Assembly: GCA_038087015.1 (NCBI GenBank)
Contig: JASBNA010000029.1
Span: 248,001 to 312,000, forward strand
Direction: 5' to 3'
Length of the DNA stretch: 64,000 bases
Source: Cerrena zonata
Lineage: Eukaryota > Basidiomycota > Agaricomycetes > Polyporales > Cerrenaceae
The translations under genes and the position numbers were made by a program. Below are positions 48,567 to 61,101 of the stretch, piece by piece (position 1 is the first letter of the stretch; each line of letters opens with the position of its first letter). The notes beneath the pieces are model-generated. The model did no database searches, was not told the origin of the DNA, and was given only the letters and a program-made list of their open reading frames with translations.

Positions 48567-49037
48567 TACGACGTATTCAAACCTACAACGTCATAATTTA
48601 CCTGGTTCAAGTCACAAGCGCGGAAATATGCCATTTAACCACCGTGTTCTATCTAAGAGAGCCTTACAAACCTTGGATAAAGAAAACAAAAATACAAAGA
48701 AGTCCATCGCTCTATGATCTGCAGATTGTACCCCCGATGATGACGATCGAATGGAGGTATGAGTATATGTACCTGGTAAAAGGTAACTAGAATAGCCCAC
48801 ATCATGCTCTACTCTGGCCCTACTTGCTACGTAGATACACACGGCAAAATTACAATCTTGAGGCGTGAAAAAAGCAGAAGTATTATACACAGTTTACATA
48901 ATATGAGGGATAGAAGGATAGGATTTTACATTTTTGAGAGGATCGTATGCACAGTAGAGATGTCAGCATGGTACAAAACGCATTAGTGGGATAAGTAATT
49001 GGTAAACAAGAAAACGAAGGAATATCACTTCAAAAGC
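48567..49037. other. Convergent intergenic region
   Basis: This lies between two convergent gene ends. Apart from short AT-rich stretches suited to 3' UTRs, I see nothing. Confidence 0.5.
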
Positions 49038-50721
49038 TCATATCAAAGCCTTACAGTCCGGGCATGATACAGATGGAGTATTATCGTCTGGGATGCTAGG
49101 ATAAAGCTTCTCCCAATAAGGTATATAAGGGCACGCAAAGATCTTCGTCGTGCGCCATTTCAGGGCCGACTTCTGCTCTGCTCTCTGTTTCCCCTTTCCT
49201 TTGTCCTTCCTCCCCCTTTCCGTTTCCGTTTCTATTTCCATCTCGTCATCGGATCCATCGGATCCATGGTCTTCGACACCTCCATCCAACTCTTGGTAGC
49301 AAATCATCCTCGCAAGGATCACGTCTTTCAGATTCCCCATCACACTCATCTTGCTATCGACTCCAGGATACTTAAGAATAGGTTGTTGAGCCATCTTCAC
49401 GAGTCCAGGGGGCAAGTGTTTCAGTCGTTCAAGTACACTGTCCCAAGGATTACCTCCGTTTGCGGTGACTGAAGATAATTTGCCTCGTGGGGGTATGGGG
49501 TATGTGTATGATGCGAACATAGGGTGAAGAAATTTGGAACAGGGATCCACGGCTAAACGTCTGATGTATGGGGGTCCTATTGCATTTGTTTCTGCATCCG
49601 GAGAATTTTCTTCGAGACATCGTTGGTGATACCATTTGCCACATCTGGGACAGCAGCGCCAGGCTTCTTGAGGGTTGGGTCGTACAGGAGCAGGTGTATC
49701 GTAGCCTGAATCGGTATTGTTCTCGGAAACTGGGAATGGGATATAGGTTTCGTCCTGACATAGTCCACACATAAATAGAGTCAAACTCGGCTATGCCAAT
49801 TTCGTTTTTATGCATCAGATTTCGAACGGCAGTGGGAATCAGCATGCGAGAATATACCAATGATTGAAGAGTAGTAATGGGAAATACTCACAGTAATCGT
49901 TTTGCTCTCAGCGTCGAAGAATCCACGTGAATAGAAATCGTCGGGTCCAAAGTTTGTCGTGCCCTCATAAAATTCTACATAGGGATATATGGTAGTCTGG
50001 CCTATAGCAAAGCCACAGAGTTAGCGATGGCACTAGTTAACGAGCAGGGCAATTTGCGTAAAAGCTTACCTTGCACTACATTGGCTGATAGAAATTTGGT
50101 ATCGTTGCTCAGAAACCTATCGTTCGGGGTGGTCTGTTTGGGCAAGTGGTCGAGAATATACTGATGATCTACATTGATTGGCGGTGCGCCAGGTTCAGAG
50201 TAGAGTTGGTTGATAGAAGCAATGATGTCATTGGCAGAGTAGTACCAAGCGACATTGAGCCAAACACGCTTCTGTTTGACTTCGGCTCGCATATCGAGAA
50301 TCTTGCAAACCCATGCATTATCGGTTTCATCATCGATAGAGTTGACCGTGATACTACATAATGTATCAGAAACAAAGGTGAGCACGACGCGTAAAGCCAA
50401 CACACAACTGGTAGTAGCGTGTTATGATACTTACTCGTCTCCATTGGCAAAGAAATGATGATAGACTTTACCATCCTCTGTGTTCAATATGGGTAATTTT
50501 AAGAGGTCGATGTGGGGCAATTTGTTGAACGCTTTCACGGAGATACCACCATCATCTACCTCTATCTCTCGCTTCTTTTTGGGGAGGGTGAGTCGACGGG
50601 TCCTTCGACGTTTCCTGGATGGCTGAGTATGAGTTTGGCTAACATGAAATTCCGGTGGCCCCATGGTGATATCCTCATTGGGGTGAGGTTTGCTTCCACT
50701 GGCACTACAGGAAGGGTTCAT
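49038..50721 (-). CDS. BAH-PHD domain protein, copy 1
   Basis: This is a predicted nuclear protein that could read histone marks. The start MNPSCSASGSKPHPNEDITM at 50721 is followed by a basic, nuclear-localisation-like run (RKRRRTRRL, KKKREIE). A BAH-like domain follows after an intron: NAWVCKILDMRAEVKQKRVW, NVAWYYSANDII, HQYILDHLP, RFLSNDTKFLSANVVQG. A PHD-type zinc finger comes next: CGLC, then CCPRCGKWYHQRCLE. The C-terminal part is rich in acidic residues and Lys/Gly (RGRKDKGKGKQR) and ends with a second Cys pair, SCPDCKALI. Exons are joined by canonical short introns. A diverged copy with the same domain order lies at 62612-64000 on the opposite strand, and the two copies share flanking non-coding sequence. 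Confidence 0.82.
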
Positions 50722-51440
50722 GATGGTTCGGTAACAAAGTGGAGAACCCTTGACTAAGAGATGTCGCGTTAGGCGGTCGCCGGTTAGGCTCGAACCTACG
50801 AGTCAACAGTACGTCAATGAGTGGCTCGACAAAGTGGCAGATCATCATCATCATCAAAAGACTCACTCTTCGCTTTAGGAAGCACGCAGTCCAGCAACGA
50901 CGTCCTTGCGGCTAGAAGCAAAGTGTCACTGCGGTCAACGGTCAAGGAGGTAGAGATAGAGTTCAGGAAGGCGGGAGGGGTGATCTTCGAAGTTACATAC
51001 ATATTTGCATCTGTTTGCATCAGTTGTGTTTTACGCGAAACCGGCTAACGACCTTATTGTAGTACCCATCGAGCTTCCTGGACTCAAAACATTCGAATTG
51101 GGTTCTTAAGTTCAAGCAAGGAGTCATCCTTATCATAGTGGACCTGCCAACTTCAGGATCGTTGAACGGGTCGAGATATTTGAAAGCCGCAGCGAGTGCT
51201 GTCGAAGTGGCGTCGCTTGGCTATCTTGTCGGAAGAGTTGAGAGCTTGATCATCAAGTGTACGGTTGGAGCCAAGATGTTGAAAAGAGACCAGTGGTGAT
51301 TGAAATTCTGAGAATGGATGTAGCGAGCATACAAGGGGAGAAGTACATCTCGGACCGAGTCTATCGCTCTAGCAGGGTTATAATCAAAGATAATGAAAAA
51401 TATAATATATGGTGTCATAACCAAAGATTTCCTCGTTCGT
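49190..51440 (-). repeat. Inverted segmental duplication, copy 1 (BAH-PHD gene and 5' flank)
   Basis: The gene and about 700 bp upstream of it align with 61960-64000 in reverse orientation. Shared upstream blocks include ATGTATGTAACTTCGAAGATC, the DNA around TTGAGTCCAGGAAGCTC, and CATCTTGGCTCCAACCGT. The flank holds a coding-like remnant in the gene's orientation (FNDPEVGRSTMIRM here, FNDPEVDRATDLSMITM in copy 2) broken by stops. Divergence is much greater than between the 1.2-kb repeat arms. Edges are approximate. Confidence 0.8.
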
Positions 51441-54437
51441 GCGTGGAAAGAGTCTCAGTGATCTTGAAAGGTCCAAGAGTTCTAGGGTGCATAGATAGGA
51501 TAGAGAAATCTTCTATTGTCAGTGGGTTTTTGTTTGGCAAGTTGAGTGCAAAGATATATGCATAGCAATATCGATGTTTTCAAGGCTTGAGTGCACTGTA
51601 AGAACGGTTGTCAATATATTGAAATAAATAGACAAGAGTTCCGGACTAACCAAAAGATTCGATATCCTTACGTTATATCGAGGTTTGAGTGAATACTCGA
51701 CATATTGGGGCCAACTACATAAAATTTTGCACGAAGAGTGAAGTATATGCATTCATCGAGGACCTATTCCTCGACACTTGGTGGTTGTTAGCACAACAAG
51801 TTGACCTCCACTCCAGCGCCCGGTTCCTACTGTGCTCAGCAGGCGACTCTACATAGTGATAGTCGAATGCCCCAAATTCAATACCGTCACATACATGGTA
51901 AAACCATCAATTGATGGATACCAGAAGGTTGTGATACGTTGTCGTGTTCGTGGAGGGATGTAAAGAAACGTCCGGGCTTAGTGGCAGTATTCAAATAAGA
52001 TTATCATATTTGTCCTTGTTATTCAACACCAACACCCATGATTATCTTGAGCGAGACATACTTACGAGTATCACTTCATATATCTTACTTTGAGGAGAAC
52101 CCAGAGGGGAGAGGAGAGATGGATTGCTTGTTGTCCCGGACAGTGCGTAATATATGATTCATTGGGAGCGTCCAAGGGCGACGAGGGAGGGGGGTTGATA
52201 GAAGTCAGGTCGAGCACACAAAGGTGGTGAATATGATGATGAACACCTTGGCTGTGTTGTCGCAAAGGCAATACATCGACTTGATGGCAGGTGCTCTACG
52301 TTGTCATACGGTCCACTTGAATTTGAAGGGGTGAGAAACGTGTAACTGGTGACTGAGATTATTTCATAGAATAAATTGGACCTATTAGTCGGATTAGTAT
52401 TTACAAGTTTAGTAAGAAACGAAATAAATAGGGACAGGTATATAACATATGCTCACCTCGCAGTGCAATTGCGCATACATACCTGTGATACTTGGTATTT
52501 TCCAAGAAATACTAATGATGTATTAACAAGCGACATTTCTCAATTGGCGATTTCAGAAACTTACATTCACTGCACGAGAAACGAATACTGGAAGGCTAAA
52601 GAACGCTCAAGCTACCACCTCGAGCCGGTGGTTTGCGGTGAACTTTGGATGATCCTATTCTTTGACATATTCTACCGTGAGAACACTTCAGGGCCTGGAC
52701 CTTGATCCTCGAAATCTGAAACATAGGCATAGGGCCCGACACTTGAAAATCGGGGAGTCGAGAGAGTTAAAAGAGTTGGTTCGTCAGGGAGCCCCAACCA
52801 GATGGGCGGACTGAATGATCCGACACTAGTGATCATGGTCCCATGCCGCCACGAGAGACTCGAACGGACAGCTGTATCTGTAATGAGACGAGAAGGGGAT
52901 AACAAACAAAAGACTTCTCGATTCCCATATAAGCAGCAGGGTAGATCCTTCGCGCACATAGTCAAAGAGAGTGGACGTATTCCATGACTCCATAAGTCTA
53001 GACTAGCATGGTCTGAATTGAAATAGTTTCTTGACCGCCTCTGAGAGACGCTCAGAGTTCATGAATCCTACGTCATAGCTGAAGAGGGTGAGAAGGTAGG
53101 ACAGATGGGGACAACAGGAAAAGCTCAAAGAATACGAAGGGGAGGCGTTGACAGCCGTCTGTTACCGGGGGCTTTATATATACAGGAACGAGATGAATTT
53201 TCAGAGGGAATGGTCTACAGGAAAGCCCGGGACATGTACAACTATTATGCGACAGCGGCACAGCGGATGGAGGGGAGGCATGTGTAGCAGATGAAAGTAC
53301 GGATGGTTTCGGAGGAGGGAGGAGATAAGTAGGAGGGGTTGCGAAGGGAAGAAATATGGAAACCGAAGGCGACTGTCGCTTGTTTGAAGTGATTTAAAAA
53401 AGGAGTTAGAGGTTTTATAGCCGAATGTTGGGGAATATGTTGAGGGCATGTGGGTATTACCTTGACAGTTGACTGCTGTATATAAGGGATGCTGCTCAGG
53501 CACAGGAGGGGTGACGTGCTGGTGGTTACATCAGAGTAGAATGAAATTGGGAGAGGGGAACAGGGCCGACGTTGTGGGATGGAATTCGAAGGGTGGCTTG
53601 AGGATGATCTGAGATCGCGATCTGGCCAGGGAGCGCTATATGAGGCCGGGGGAGAGAATGCGTTACATACGGCTGGGCAGGCAGGGAGGTTTCGCATCTA
53701 CGCAGCTGCCATTGCCTGTGTTCTCCCCGTCGTCGAGTCCCGCCGTTTCCTGCCTGCGTCGGTCGATGCGCCCGCGCCAGATAGGGAACGGCGGGGGCGG
53801 GCGTTACAGGAGTCAGAGTGTGACAAGAGTGTGAGTCTGTGTGACAGGCCTGTGCGGGGAGTGTTTCGTGGCGAGAGAGAGGCCGATTCGAGCCAGAGAA
53901 CAGACCGACACTGCCAGTGTTATCGACAGGAATCCGCACCGTTTCCTCTGTCTTTCGAGTTTCTGTTCGCCGTCCGTTGTGCCGTTTGGTGCTTGAGGCT
54001 CGTTTGCTTACCAGTGTGACCGCAGCAGCCTCGTGCTGAGCTGTCGTCTTGCGCACTCGCCCTCTTTACTTGATTCTTCTCTTCATCCTTGGAAATCGAC
54101 TCTTTTTCTGTAGCGTCTGGTCGAGTGTGACAGAGTGCGGACTGTCAGTGTGTTGTTATCTCCTCCATCATCCATCGCCCCCTCTGCCTCTCTGCTCCGT
54201 TCCGTCCCCTCTCCCAACTCACGGTCCCGCCGTAAGCCTTTTCCCTTCCCCTTCCCCGTCCCGTCTCAACAGTCGTCATTGGCCCGCCCCTCCTCTTCCC
54301 CGTCGCCATCACGTGTCCCGTCCCCTCCCCTTTGCGTCCCATGTACTGACTTGCCCCTCTTCACGCAGACACTCACGCGTCGGCCATAACGGCTCCCTCG
54401 CGTTCTCGACTTCTCTCAAACACGCGTTGCGTTCACC
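51441..54437. other. 3-kb gene-poor region upstream of the SNF5 gene
   Basis: No supported gene was found. Several open frames of 60-180 codons (for example 54056-53526 minus and 53579-54019 plus) overlap each other on opposite strands in GC-rich sequence and have biased low-complexity composition, so I treat them as chance frames. The last 300 bp before the SNF5 start codon are strongly pyrimidine-rich (CCCCTTCC-type runs), a common feature of basidiomycete core promoters. Confidence 0.45.
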
Positions 54438-57400
54438 ATGAACGTCAACGGTCCCCAGGGTCAACCGAACCCTGCTCACTACGCTGCCCTACAGCAGCAA
54501 CAACACCAACAGTCTCAACAACAACACGCTAACCAACAACAATATGGTGGTCCCGCCAGCAACCACCAGCTGCAGCAAATGTACATGGCTCAGCAAGCCA
54601 ACAAGTTTGGTGCTCAACAGCATCCCAACGCGTCCATGTACCAGCAGCAACAACAACAGCAAATGATGCAACAGCAGGGCTTTAACCCCGCTGGAGTTAA
54701 CCCGTCTGCCCTGATGAATGGTCGAGGAGGAATGCCGATGAACATGGGAGGTATGGGCGGAGGCATGGGTGGTATGTCGCATCAGCAGATGCAACAACTG
54801 CAGAACATGTCTCGCGTCAACCCCGCGATGCTTGCGAATGCGAGCGGGGGAATGGGTGGTATCAACCCAAGTCAGTTGTTGAACCAACAACATATGGGTA
54901 TGAACGGTAATCCAGGTGCGTTGATCTGTCGATTCTTTTACAACGTTTATCTGACCGCGTTTGGACAGGATTGGGTATGGGAGGTGGTATGGGTGGAATG
55001 ACGATGAACGGCGGCATGAACATGGGTGGAATTAACCCAGCTGCGTTGACCGCTTCAAATAGTGGCTCAGGTACGTTTACTTTCTGTTTCCGAGAATAGT
55101 CTTCTCTCCGCCCTATCTTCATTCATCTCTGACAAGCGAGTGGCTTCGGACTCGTTTCACGCTAACGATCGAAGTCCTTCTCTATTTATTCACGGTTACT
55201 AACTACTGTTACAGGTGTACCGACATCGTCGTCCCCTCCGATCCCCTCTGGCTCTGCCGCGCCTCAAACGCCCAACCTCTCTGCCGCCCAACCTGCTTCG
55301 AATCCAGGCAATCCCTCTCATTCTCAACATCCCCACCAACTCAACATGCCTAATCTCGGGCTGAGTGCGACCCAGATGCAGCAGCTGAATGCGATGCCGC
55401 AGCAAGAACGCAACAAGGTACTGCAGCGGTTGATGCTGCAGAATATGCACCAACAAGGTCAACAGGCGCAGAACGCGAACCAGATGGGGAATATGGGGAT
55501 GAGTGGAATGGGAGATGGATCGAATACGATGATGAACTTCAGTATGAGCGGCAACCAGGGAGGAAGTGGATTTAATCCGCAGATGGCGCAGATGAACCAA
55601 ATGAACCAGATGCATCTCCAGCAACAGCAGCAACAGCAGCAGCAGAGACCGGGAAGTTCTGCTGGACATCCGCACCCGGGGATGAACAACATGAACATGG
55701 GTGCGAGTGGGATGGCGATGCCGACTCTGGGGAATGTGATGATGCCTCCGCCGTCTTCGATCCCGCCTCGACCACCGACTGCTTCTGGTCAAGGTCCTCG
55801 ACCGACCCCTTCGCCTCGTCCCGGGACTGGTGGCGGATTCCCTCAGCAACAAGGTCAACAACATCAACAGCAGCCTCAGCAACTTCCTCAACCTGGGACA
55901 GGCACGGCACCGAACTCGAGACCGGGTACGGCTGGTGCTAGTCCGTCTCGAGGGATGGCTCCTCCTCCACCACGTACTCAGACGCCTTCTCGTATGCACC
56001 AACAGCAGCAACAAGGAGGGAGACATACCCCCGGTCCAGGATCGACGCCGACGTCTGCAGGACCGAGTGGAATGTCAATGGCCCAGCAGCAGCAAAGCTC
56101 TCCGTCTCGAGGGACGACAAACTTACCTACGCCGATTCCGATCCAGCCTCGACCACCGATGATGAACATGGGTGGACAGATGCAGATGAACAACATGGGG
56201 ATGACGAGGGGAGCGGGGAGTCCTGCACCTCGACCAGGGACTGGACAAGGACAACGGGTGCCGAGTCGACCTGGGACCGTCGCGCCTGAGTTTTCTGGAC
56301 AACCCAACGGAGGAAACAGCCAGCCGATGCAACAACAGCAGCAAGGACAGACGGCTGGATACCAGGCTATTGCGCCGGCACCTTCTACGCCGACGAGTGC
56401 GAGTAGTATGGATGGGAAGAATGTGAGGAAGGTGAGTGGGACACCGGGACCAGGGACACCTGCTTCTGGACAGTTCCCTCCTTCGCAAGTTCCTCAACAA
56501 CAGGCTCCGCAGCTGCAGAGGAGCGTGTCGATTCCTCCGAACACGGCGAGTATTTCTGCGGGTGTGCCGAATCCTGGTCCGCGCCCGAGTTCGACGGCGA
56601 GTGCGCCTGGCGGGGGCGGGGCGTCGACGGGTCTGGCTGGGATGGGGATTGTAGGGAATGTGGGGATGAGTATGCGGGCGATGGGTGGGATGCCGAATGT
56701 GACTGCGATGGGAGGTGGAGGAGGGATGAATGCTGCTGCGATGGGTATCTCTGGGATGGGGACGATGGGGAACATGGGGCCTATCGGAGGCATGAACAAC
56801 ATGAACCAGATGGGGATGATGAACGGAATGGGACCTCCGCCGTTCCCTCGGTCGCAATCGCAAGGCCCTCAGCCGACTGATCCTAGCATGGCTGCTCAGC
56901 CTGGGATGCAGCGACAGATGAGCGGCGACGCCACCGGGATGGGTGTGCCTCCTCGTGTTTCGGTGCCTGCGGTGAATGGGTTATCAGTGAACACGAATTT
57001 GGCGAATAGCGTACCTAACCCTGCTCAGATGATGGCGACGCCGACGATGTCGTCTCCGATGAATATCCCTACGTTGCCGAGTTTGGAGGTACCGACACCG
57101 CAGGATTCGAGGCAGGGGTCGCAACAGCCGCCTGCGAAGATGAATGGTGTTTCTGCTACAAATGGATTGGGAGCGAATGTGTCTACTGGCTCTACTGCGA
57201 ACGGAGGGACGAAGATCATCAACCAATACCCACCCCTACCGGCGGGACTCAAGTTCAACCCGATCGTGACGAATATCACACCTGTCCCATTCCTCGAGTC
57301 TGCCAAGTTGATACCGCCGATGTCGTCCGAAGAGATCGGGCACGTACAGGAGTGGATGAAGGTGGATAAGGCGTATGAGGTGACGTACAAGAAGATGAAG

Positions 57401-60334
57401 GAGGATATGACGGAGGAGGTGAGGGAGAATGTGGTGAAGGGACGTGCGTGGTGGGAGAAGGATCCGAGAGCGACTGTCGATGAGATGAGAGGGATGGCTG
57501 GGTCGAGGAGGAGACCTGGGGAGAAACTTACTTTGACTGGTCTCAAGACCGGGAAAGATGATAGAAGACCGAAGAAGGCGGGCAAGAGAGAGGGTTTCAA
57601 GCTGTAAGTGTTCCGTTTCTGGTTACCTGCTAATTTCTGAGCTCATTGTATTTCACCCTCTGTAGGCCGAGAAGCATCGACCCCGATGATGCGACACGGA
57701 GAGAACAACTTGTCCCCATCCGGCTTGAGTTTGACGTTGAGCATCAGAAGATGCGAGATACGTTTGTCTGGAATTTGAATGGTGAGAGCACCGCTTTTTC
57801 TTTTTCCGTACCTATGTGTGATATTCATTCTTATACGTTTATTTCTCTTGTGGTAGACCCGATCATCACGCCCGAGATCTTTGCACAATCGATCGTAGAT
57901 GACTACGCCCTTGCACCGAGTTACCACGCCACTATCACCAAAACGATCCAAGATCAACTTAGCGACTACAAAGCGCACTCGAATACATTCGGGGAGGACG
58001 GTTTGCTCAACAGTCCTGTTGAGGATCTTATCGAGAACGGCAAGTTGGATGACGAGGAAGCCGTTTGGTGGGAAGCTTGGCGCAAGCAAGTCAGGAGTGA
58101 AGTGGGGTACAAGCAAATTGGTGGTGAGGAAGGCCGTAGTAGAAAACGACGCAAGGTCGTCAAGGACGAAGCCATCGAAACACCCGAGATTCTCAAACAC
58201 AGCATCTCTGCGGCGAGTACAGATGCCCCGATGTCTGTGGACGATTTCGAGGAGGATGAGAGCAAGATGAACGAGGAGTTGCGTATTCTCATCAAGGTAC
58301 GTGTCCCTTATATATACCAGGGGCTGCGGTTTCTGACTCGGTGTTAATTTTTTTTCTGAGGATAGCTTGACATCATTGTTGGTCCCGCGAAACTCGAGGA
58401 TCAATTTGAATGGGATCTGGAGAATGAAGATCCTTCTCCTGAGCAGTTCGCGGAGATCTATGCAAAGGAGCTGGGGCTCGGTGGTGAATTCAAGTAAGTT
58501 CCTCACTCGACTAGTCTATGTTGTTCCATTCTAACAATATCCTAGGACGGCTATTGCTCACTCGATCCGTGAGCAAGTCCAGACTTACCAAAAGTCTCTA
58601 TTCTTGGTCGGACACCCGTCGGACGGCACGATGCTGCAAGACGATGATCTCCGCATGTCACTTCTACCTTCCCTCAGCACTGGCGCTCGATCCATGGATC
58701 AAGTTGTTGCCTTCACACCTGTCTTCATTTCCCTTAGTGACAGTGAAATCGAACGCAACGAACGTGAGCGTGAGAAAGAGCTCAATCGTAGGAGACGAAA
58801 GACGACCCGTGGAAGGAGAGGAGTCATCTTGCCTGATCGAGAACCGCCCAAAACGTTCCGGACGCCAGCTATCGGATTCCCAGAGGTTGACGCTGCAACC
58901 CTTAACCTCGTTGCTGCTGCTGCGGTCCCGACAAGAAGAGCTGCCGCTGCCGCTGCTTCACTTACTATTGCAAACATGGTCGCTTCAGAAAACGGGACGG
59001 TTGTCATACCACAGACGGCACAAGCTCCTCTTACACCACAGGTTTCTACACCAGTTGCACCAGCCAAAGACAAGAAACCGAAGGGGCTGTTCAAGCCTCC
59101 ATCATACCCATCCACTGTCTTGCGTCCTCGTGCTCACGTCAGGGCACCCACCGACTCTACTGCTGCGGATCCATCAACTCTGCCACCCCCATTAGAAGAC
59201 GATATGCCTCTTCCCACTAGTAACAGTAATATCGAAAATCGAGGCGCTCGAGTCGTCCTCTCTGCCAAGCGAGTCAAGGAGCTTGAGAGAGAAGCGAAAG
59301 AAAAGGAGTATGTCGATGGCCAACATGCTAATATCATCAATGGTGTTTGGCATTGTTCGAACTGTGGATGTCCTGAGAATATTGCTATTGGACGGAGGAA
59401 GGGTCCTCTTGGAGACAAGTCGCAGTGTGGTCTTTGTGGTATGTTCAATTTATGTATTGTTGTTCACTATACTGACTAATATTGGAATGTATAGGCAAGT
59501 ACTGGCATAGGCATCGTCGTCCACGTCCTGTGGTGTACAATTCGGATCCCGAATTCCATCTCAATCTCAAGAGGGAAGAGGAGCAGTCAAAGATCAACAG
59601 CAATCGCAAGAAACGGCCTCACGCTGCTAACACCGAAGCACCTCCTTCGAAAGCCCCTACCGTCGAGCCTGAAACTCCAGCGAAGCCCAAGTCTGAGGTT
59701 TGGACCGAAGCACCCAAGGCTAGTCCCAAGGAAGAAAGAGCCGTTTCACCCATCTCGACCGCTTCCAGCGCCTCCGAAGCTCCGTTAGCAGCTCAACGAA
59801 TCAAGCCGAACGGCACTACCAAGCCAGCTGCACCAGAACCATCGACTCCTCCACAACCTACCCCCCCAGTGACGGCTCCTCCTGTTACCACACCACAGAC
59901 TCCTGGTGCGGCACCCGCGTCTTCTGCTGCACCTGCTGGTCAAGGTGCTCGCCCAGTAAGTTAGAGGGTTCAAGATACAGAGTAGAGGTGCTGACGAAAT
60001 CTCGCGAGCAGCCGGCACCAGATTGGTTGAAGCTTGCTGTGCAGGAGATGCAGAACAAGTATCCCGATGACCAATTCGAGGTCATTCTTCGACGTATGAA
60101 TCACCAACCAAACCCTGAATGGCGGATAAGGTGTTTGGATTGTCCTGGCAAAGTAAGCAAACATTTTTTCTTGAATTTTATTTACCGTAATTGACTCGTC
60201 GCTCCTTTTAGCTATATACCCCCGGTCCTGGCGAAACCCTGACCAACTATGAAGTCCATCTCAAAAACCGTCAACATCGGGCCAAGGTGAACGCTCGGGT
60301 GAACAACACGAATACGACCACCACGGATTCTTAG
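54438..60334 (+). CDS. SNF5/SMARCB1-type chromatin-remodelling subunit with GATA-type finger
   Basis: This is the SNF5 core subunit of a SWI/SNF-type remodeller, acting in the nucleus. Ten exons give roughly 1,750 residues. The first 900-1,000 residues are low-complexity and rich in Gln, Met, Gly, Pro and Asn. The conserved part begins YPPLPAGLKFNP and WMKVDKAYEVTYKKMKEDM, then SNF5 repeat 1 (VPIRLEFDVEHQKMRDTFVW with ITPEIFAQSIVDDY) and repeat 2 (KLDIIVGPAKLEDQFEWDLE and SPEQFAEIYAKELGL). An Ala/Pro linker precedes a GATA-like zinc finger, CSNC-x20-CGLCGKYWHRH. A Pro/Ala/Thr-rich linker follows, then a C-terminal module of about 75 residues (APDWLKLAVQEMQNKY, EWRIRCLDCPGK, GPGETLTNYEVHLKNRQH). 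The stop is at 60332-60334. The start follows a pyrimidine-rich promoter and is the first ATG of the Gln-rich frame. The last module is duplicated immediately downstream. Confidence 0.93.
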
Positions 60335-60667
60335 ACTCTCTTCTTCTCCTTTCTACTGCTCTCTGTCTGGAATGTAAATTGTCGTTATGCATTGTTTACT
60401 ATTAATCTGCTCTGCTATATTGTATTGTTATCATCGCCTCTCTGTTGTCTATTTTCAATCAAAGATTATTTTCTCATGTGTGTACACTCATTCCGAATCC
60501 CTCGATGTTGGCGCGTGTTGGTTCATCGTGGGACCACTTAACGTATACAGGGTGTATAGGTGAGGCATACTGTCGCTTCAGTGTATATGGTTTTATCGCC
60601 TTCATCGTCCTTGTTTCCCCTCACCCCATACCCTCACTTACTATCTACCAGTAACTCAAAGCTCTCA
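60335..60667. other. Spacer between the SNF5 gene and its C-terminal mini-copy
   Basis: This contains the SNF5 3' UTR and any promoter of the mini-gene. TACTATTAATC and TATTGTATTG-like runs suit polyadenylation. No separate feature is seen. Confidence 0.5.
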
Positions 60668-61101
60668 ATGCCGAGGTCCTCGAATATAGCTCCTGTAAGT
60701 CAATGGTCACAAGTTCTACCGCGGCTTTGAACACTTACTTTAGCTATATCATTGGAACTCAGGCAGTGCCAGGTTGGCTAAGACTTGCTATGCAAGAGAT
60801 GAGCGAAAAGAATCCTTATTTCCTTTTTGATATCATTCCTCGTGTGTCTCCCATAACGCAGACACACGAATGGCGTCTCAGATGTTTGGATTGTCCTGGC
60901 AAGGTAAGCCAAATGAAGCGTACTCACTAGTCTAACCGGAGTATCTACTTATCTGGAAGTTGAATACAGCTCTATAAAGTGGGACCAGGCGAAACATTGG
61001 ATAACTTTCATATCCATTCACGAAACAGAAACCATCGAAAGAGAGTGAACACTCGGTTGATTGAGACTATCAAGGACAAACGATATCATTCACGCTTGTA
61101 A
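60668..61101 (+). CDS. Mini-gene copying the SNF5 C-terminal module
   Basis: Three exons (60668-60694, 60763-60903, 60970-61101) encode 99 residues. After a nine-residue start (MPRSSNIAP) the protein reads GWLRLAMQEMSEKNP, EWRLRCLDCPGK, LYKVGPGETLDNFHIH and NRNHRKRVNTRL. These match APDWLKLAVQEM, EWRIRCLDCPGK, LYTPGPGETLTNYEVH and NRQHRAKVNARV of the SNF5 gene that ends 334 bp upstream. Both introns lie at the same codons as in the parent, so the copy was made from DNA. The frame is open across all three exons despite considerable sequence divergence, which suggests purifying selection rather than a dead fragment. It lacks the SNF5 repeats, the zinc finger and the Gln-rich region. Function is unknown; it might compete with the parent module for a partner. 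Confidence 0.78.

Noticed and set aside
50770..50830. Possible tRNA gene on the minus strand (GTAGGTTCGAGCCTAAC resembles a B box)
   Set aside because: The T-stem pairs poorly (an A-A mismatch and a G-T pair), and no A box, anticodon arm or acceptor stem can be built around it.
53526..54056. 176-codon minus-strand open frame upstream of SNF5
   Set aside because: It overlaps a 146-codon frame on the other strand, has no domain, and lies in GC-rich promoter-like sequence where long chance frames are expected.
55199..56863. Long Arg/His/Ser-rich minus-strand frames (275 and 246 codons)
   Set aside because: They are antisense shadows of the Gln/Met/Gly-rich exon of the SNF5 gene.
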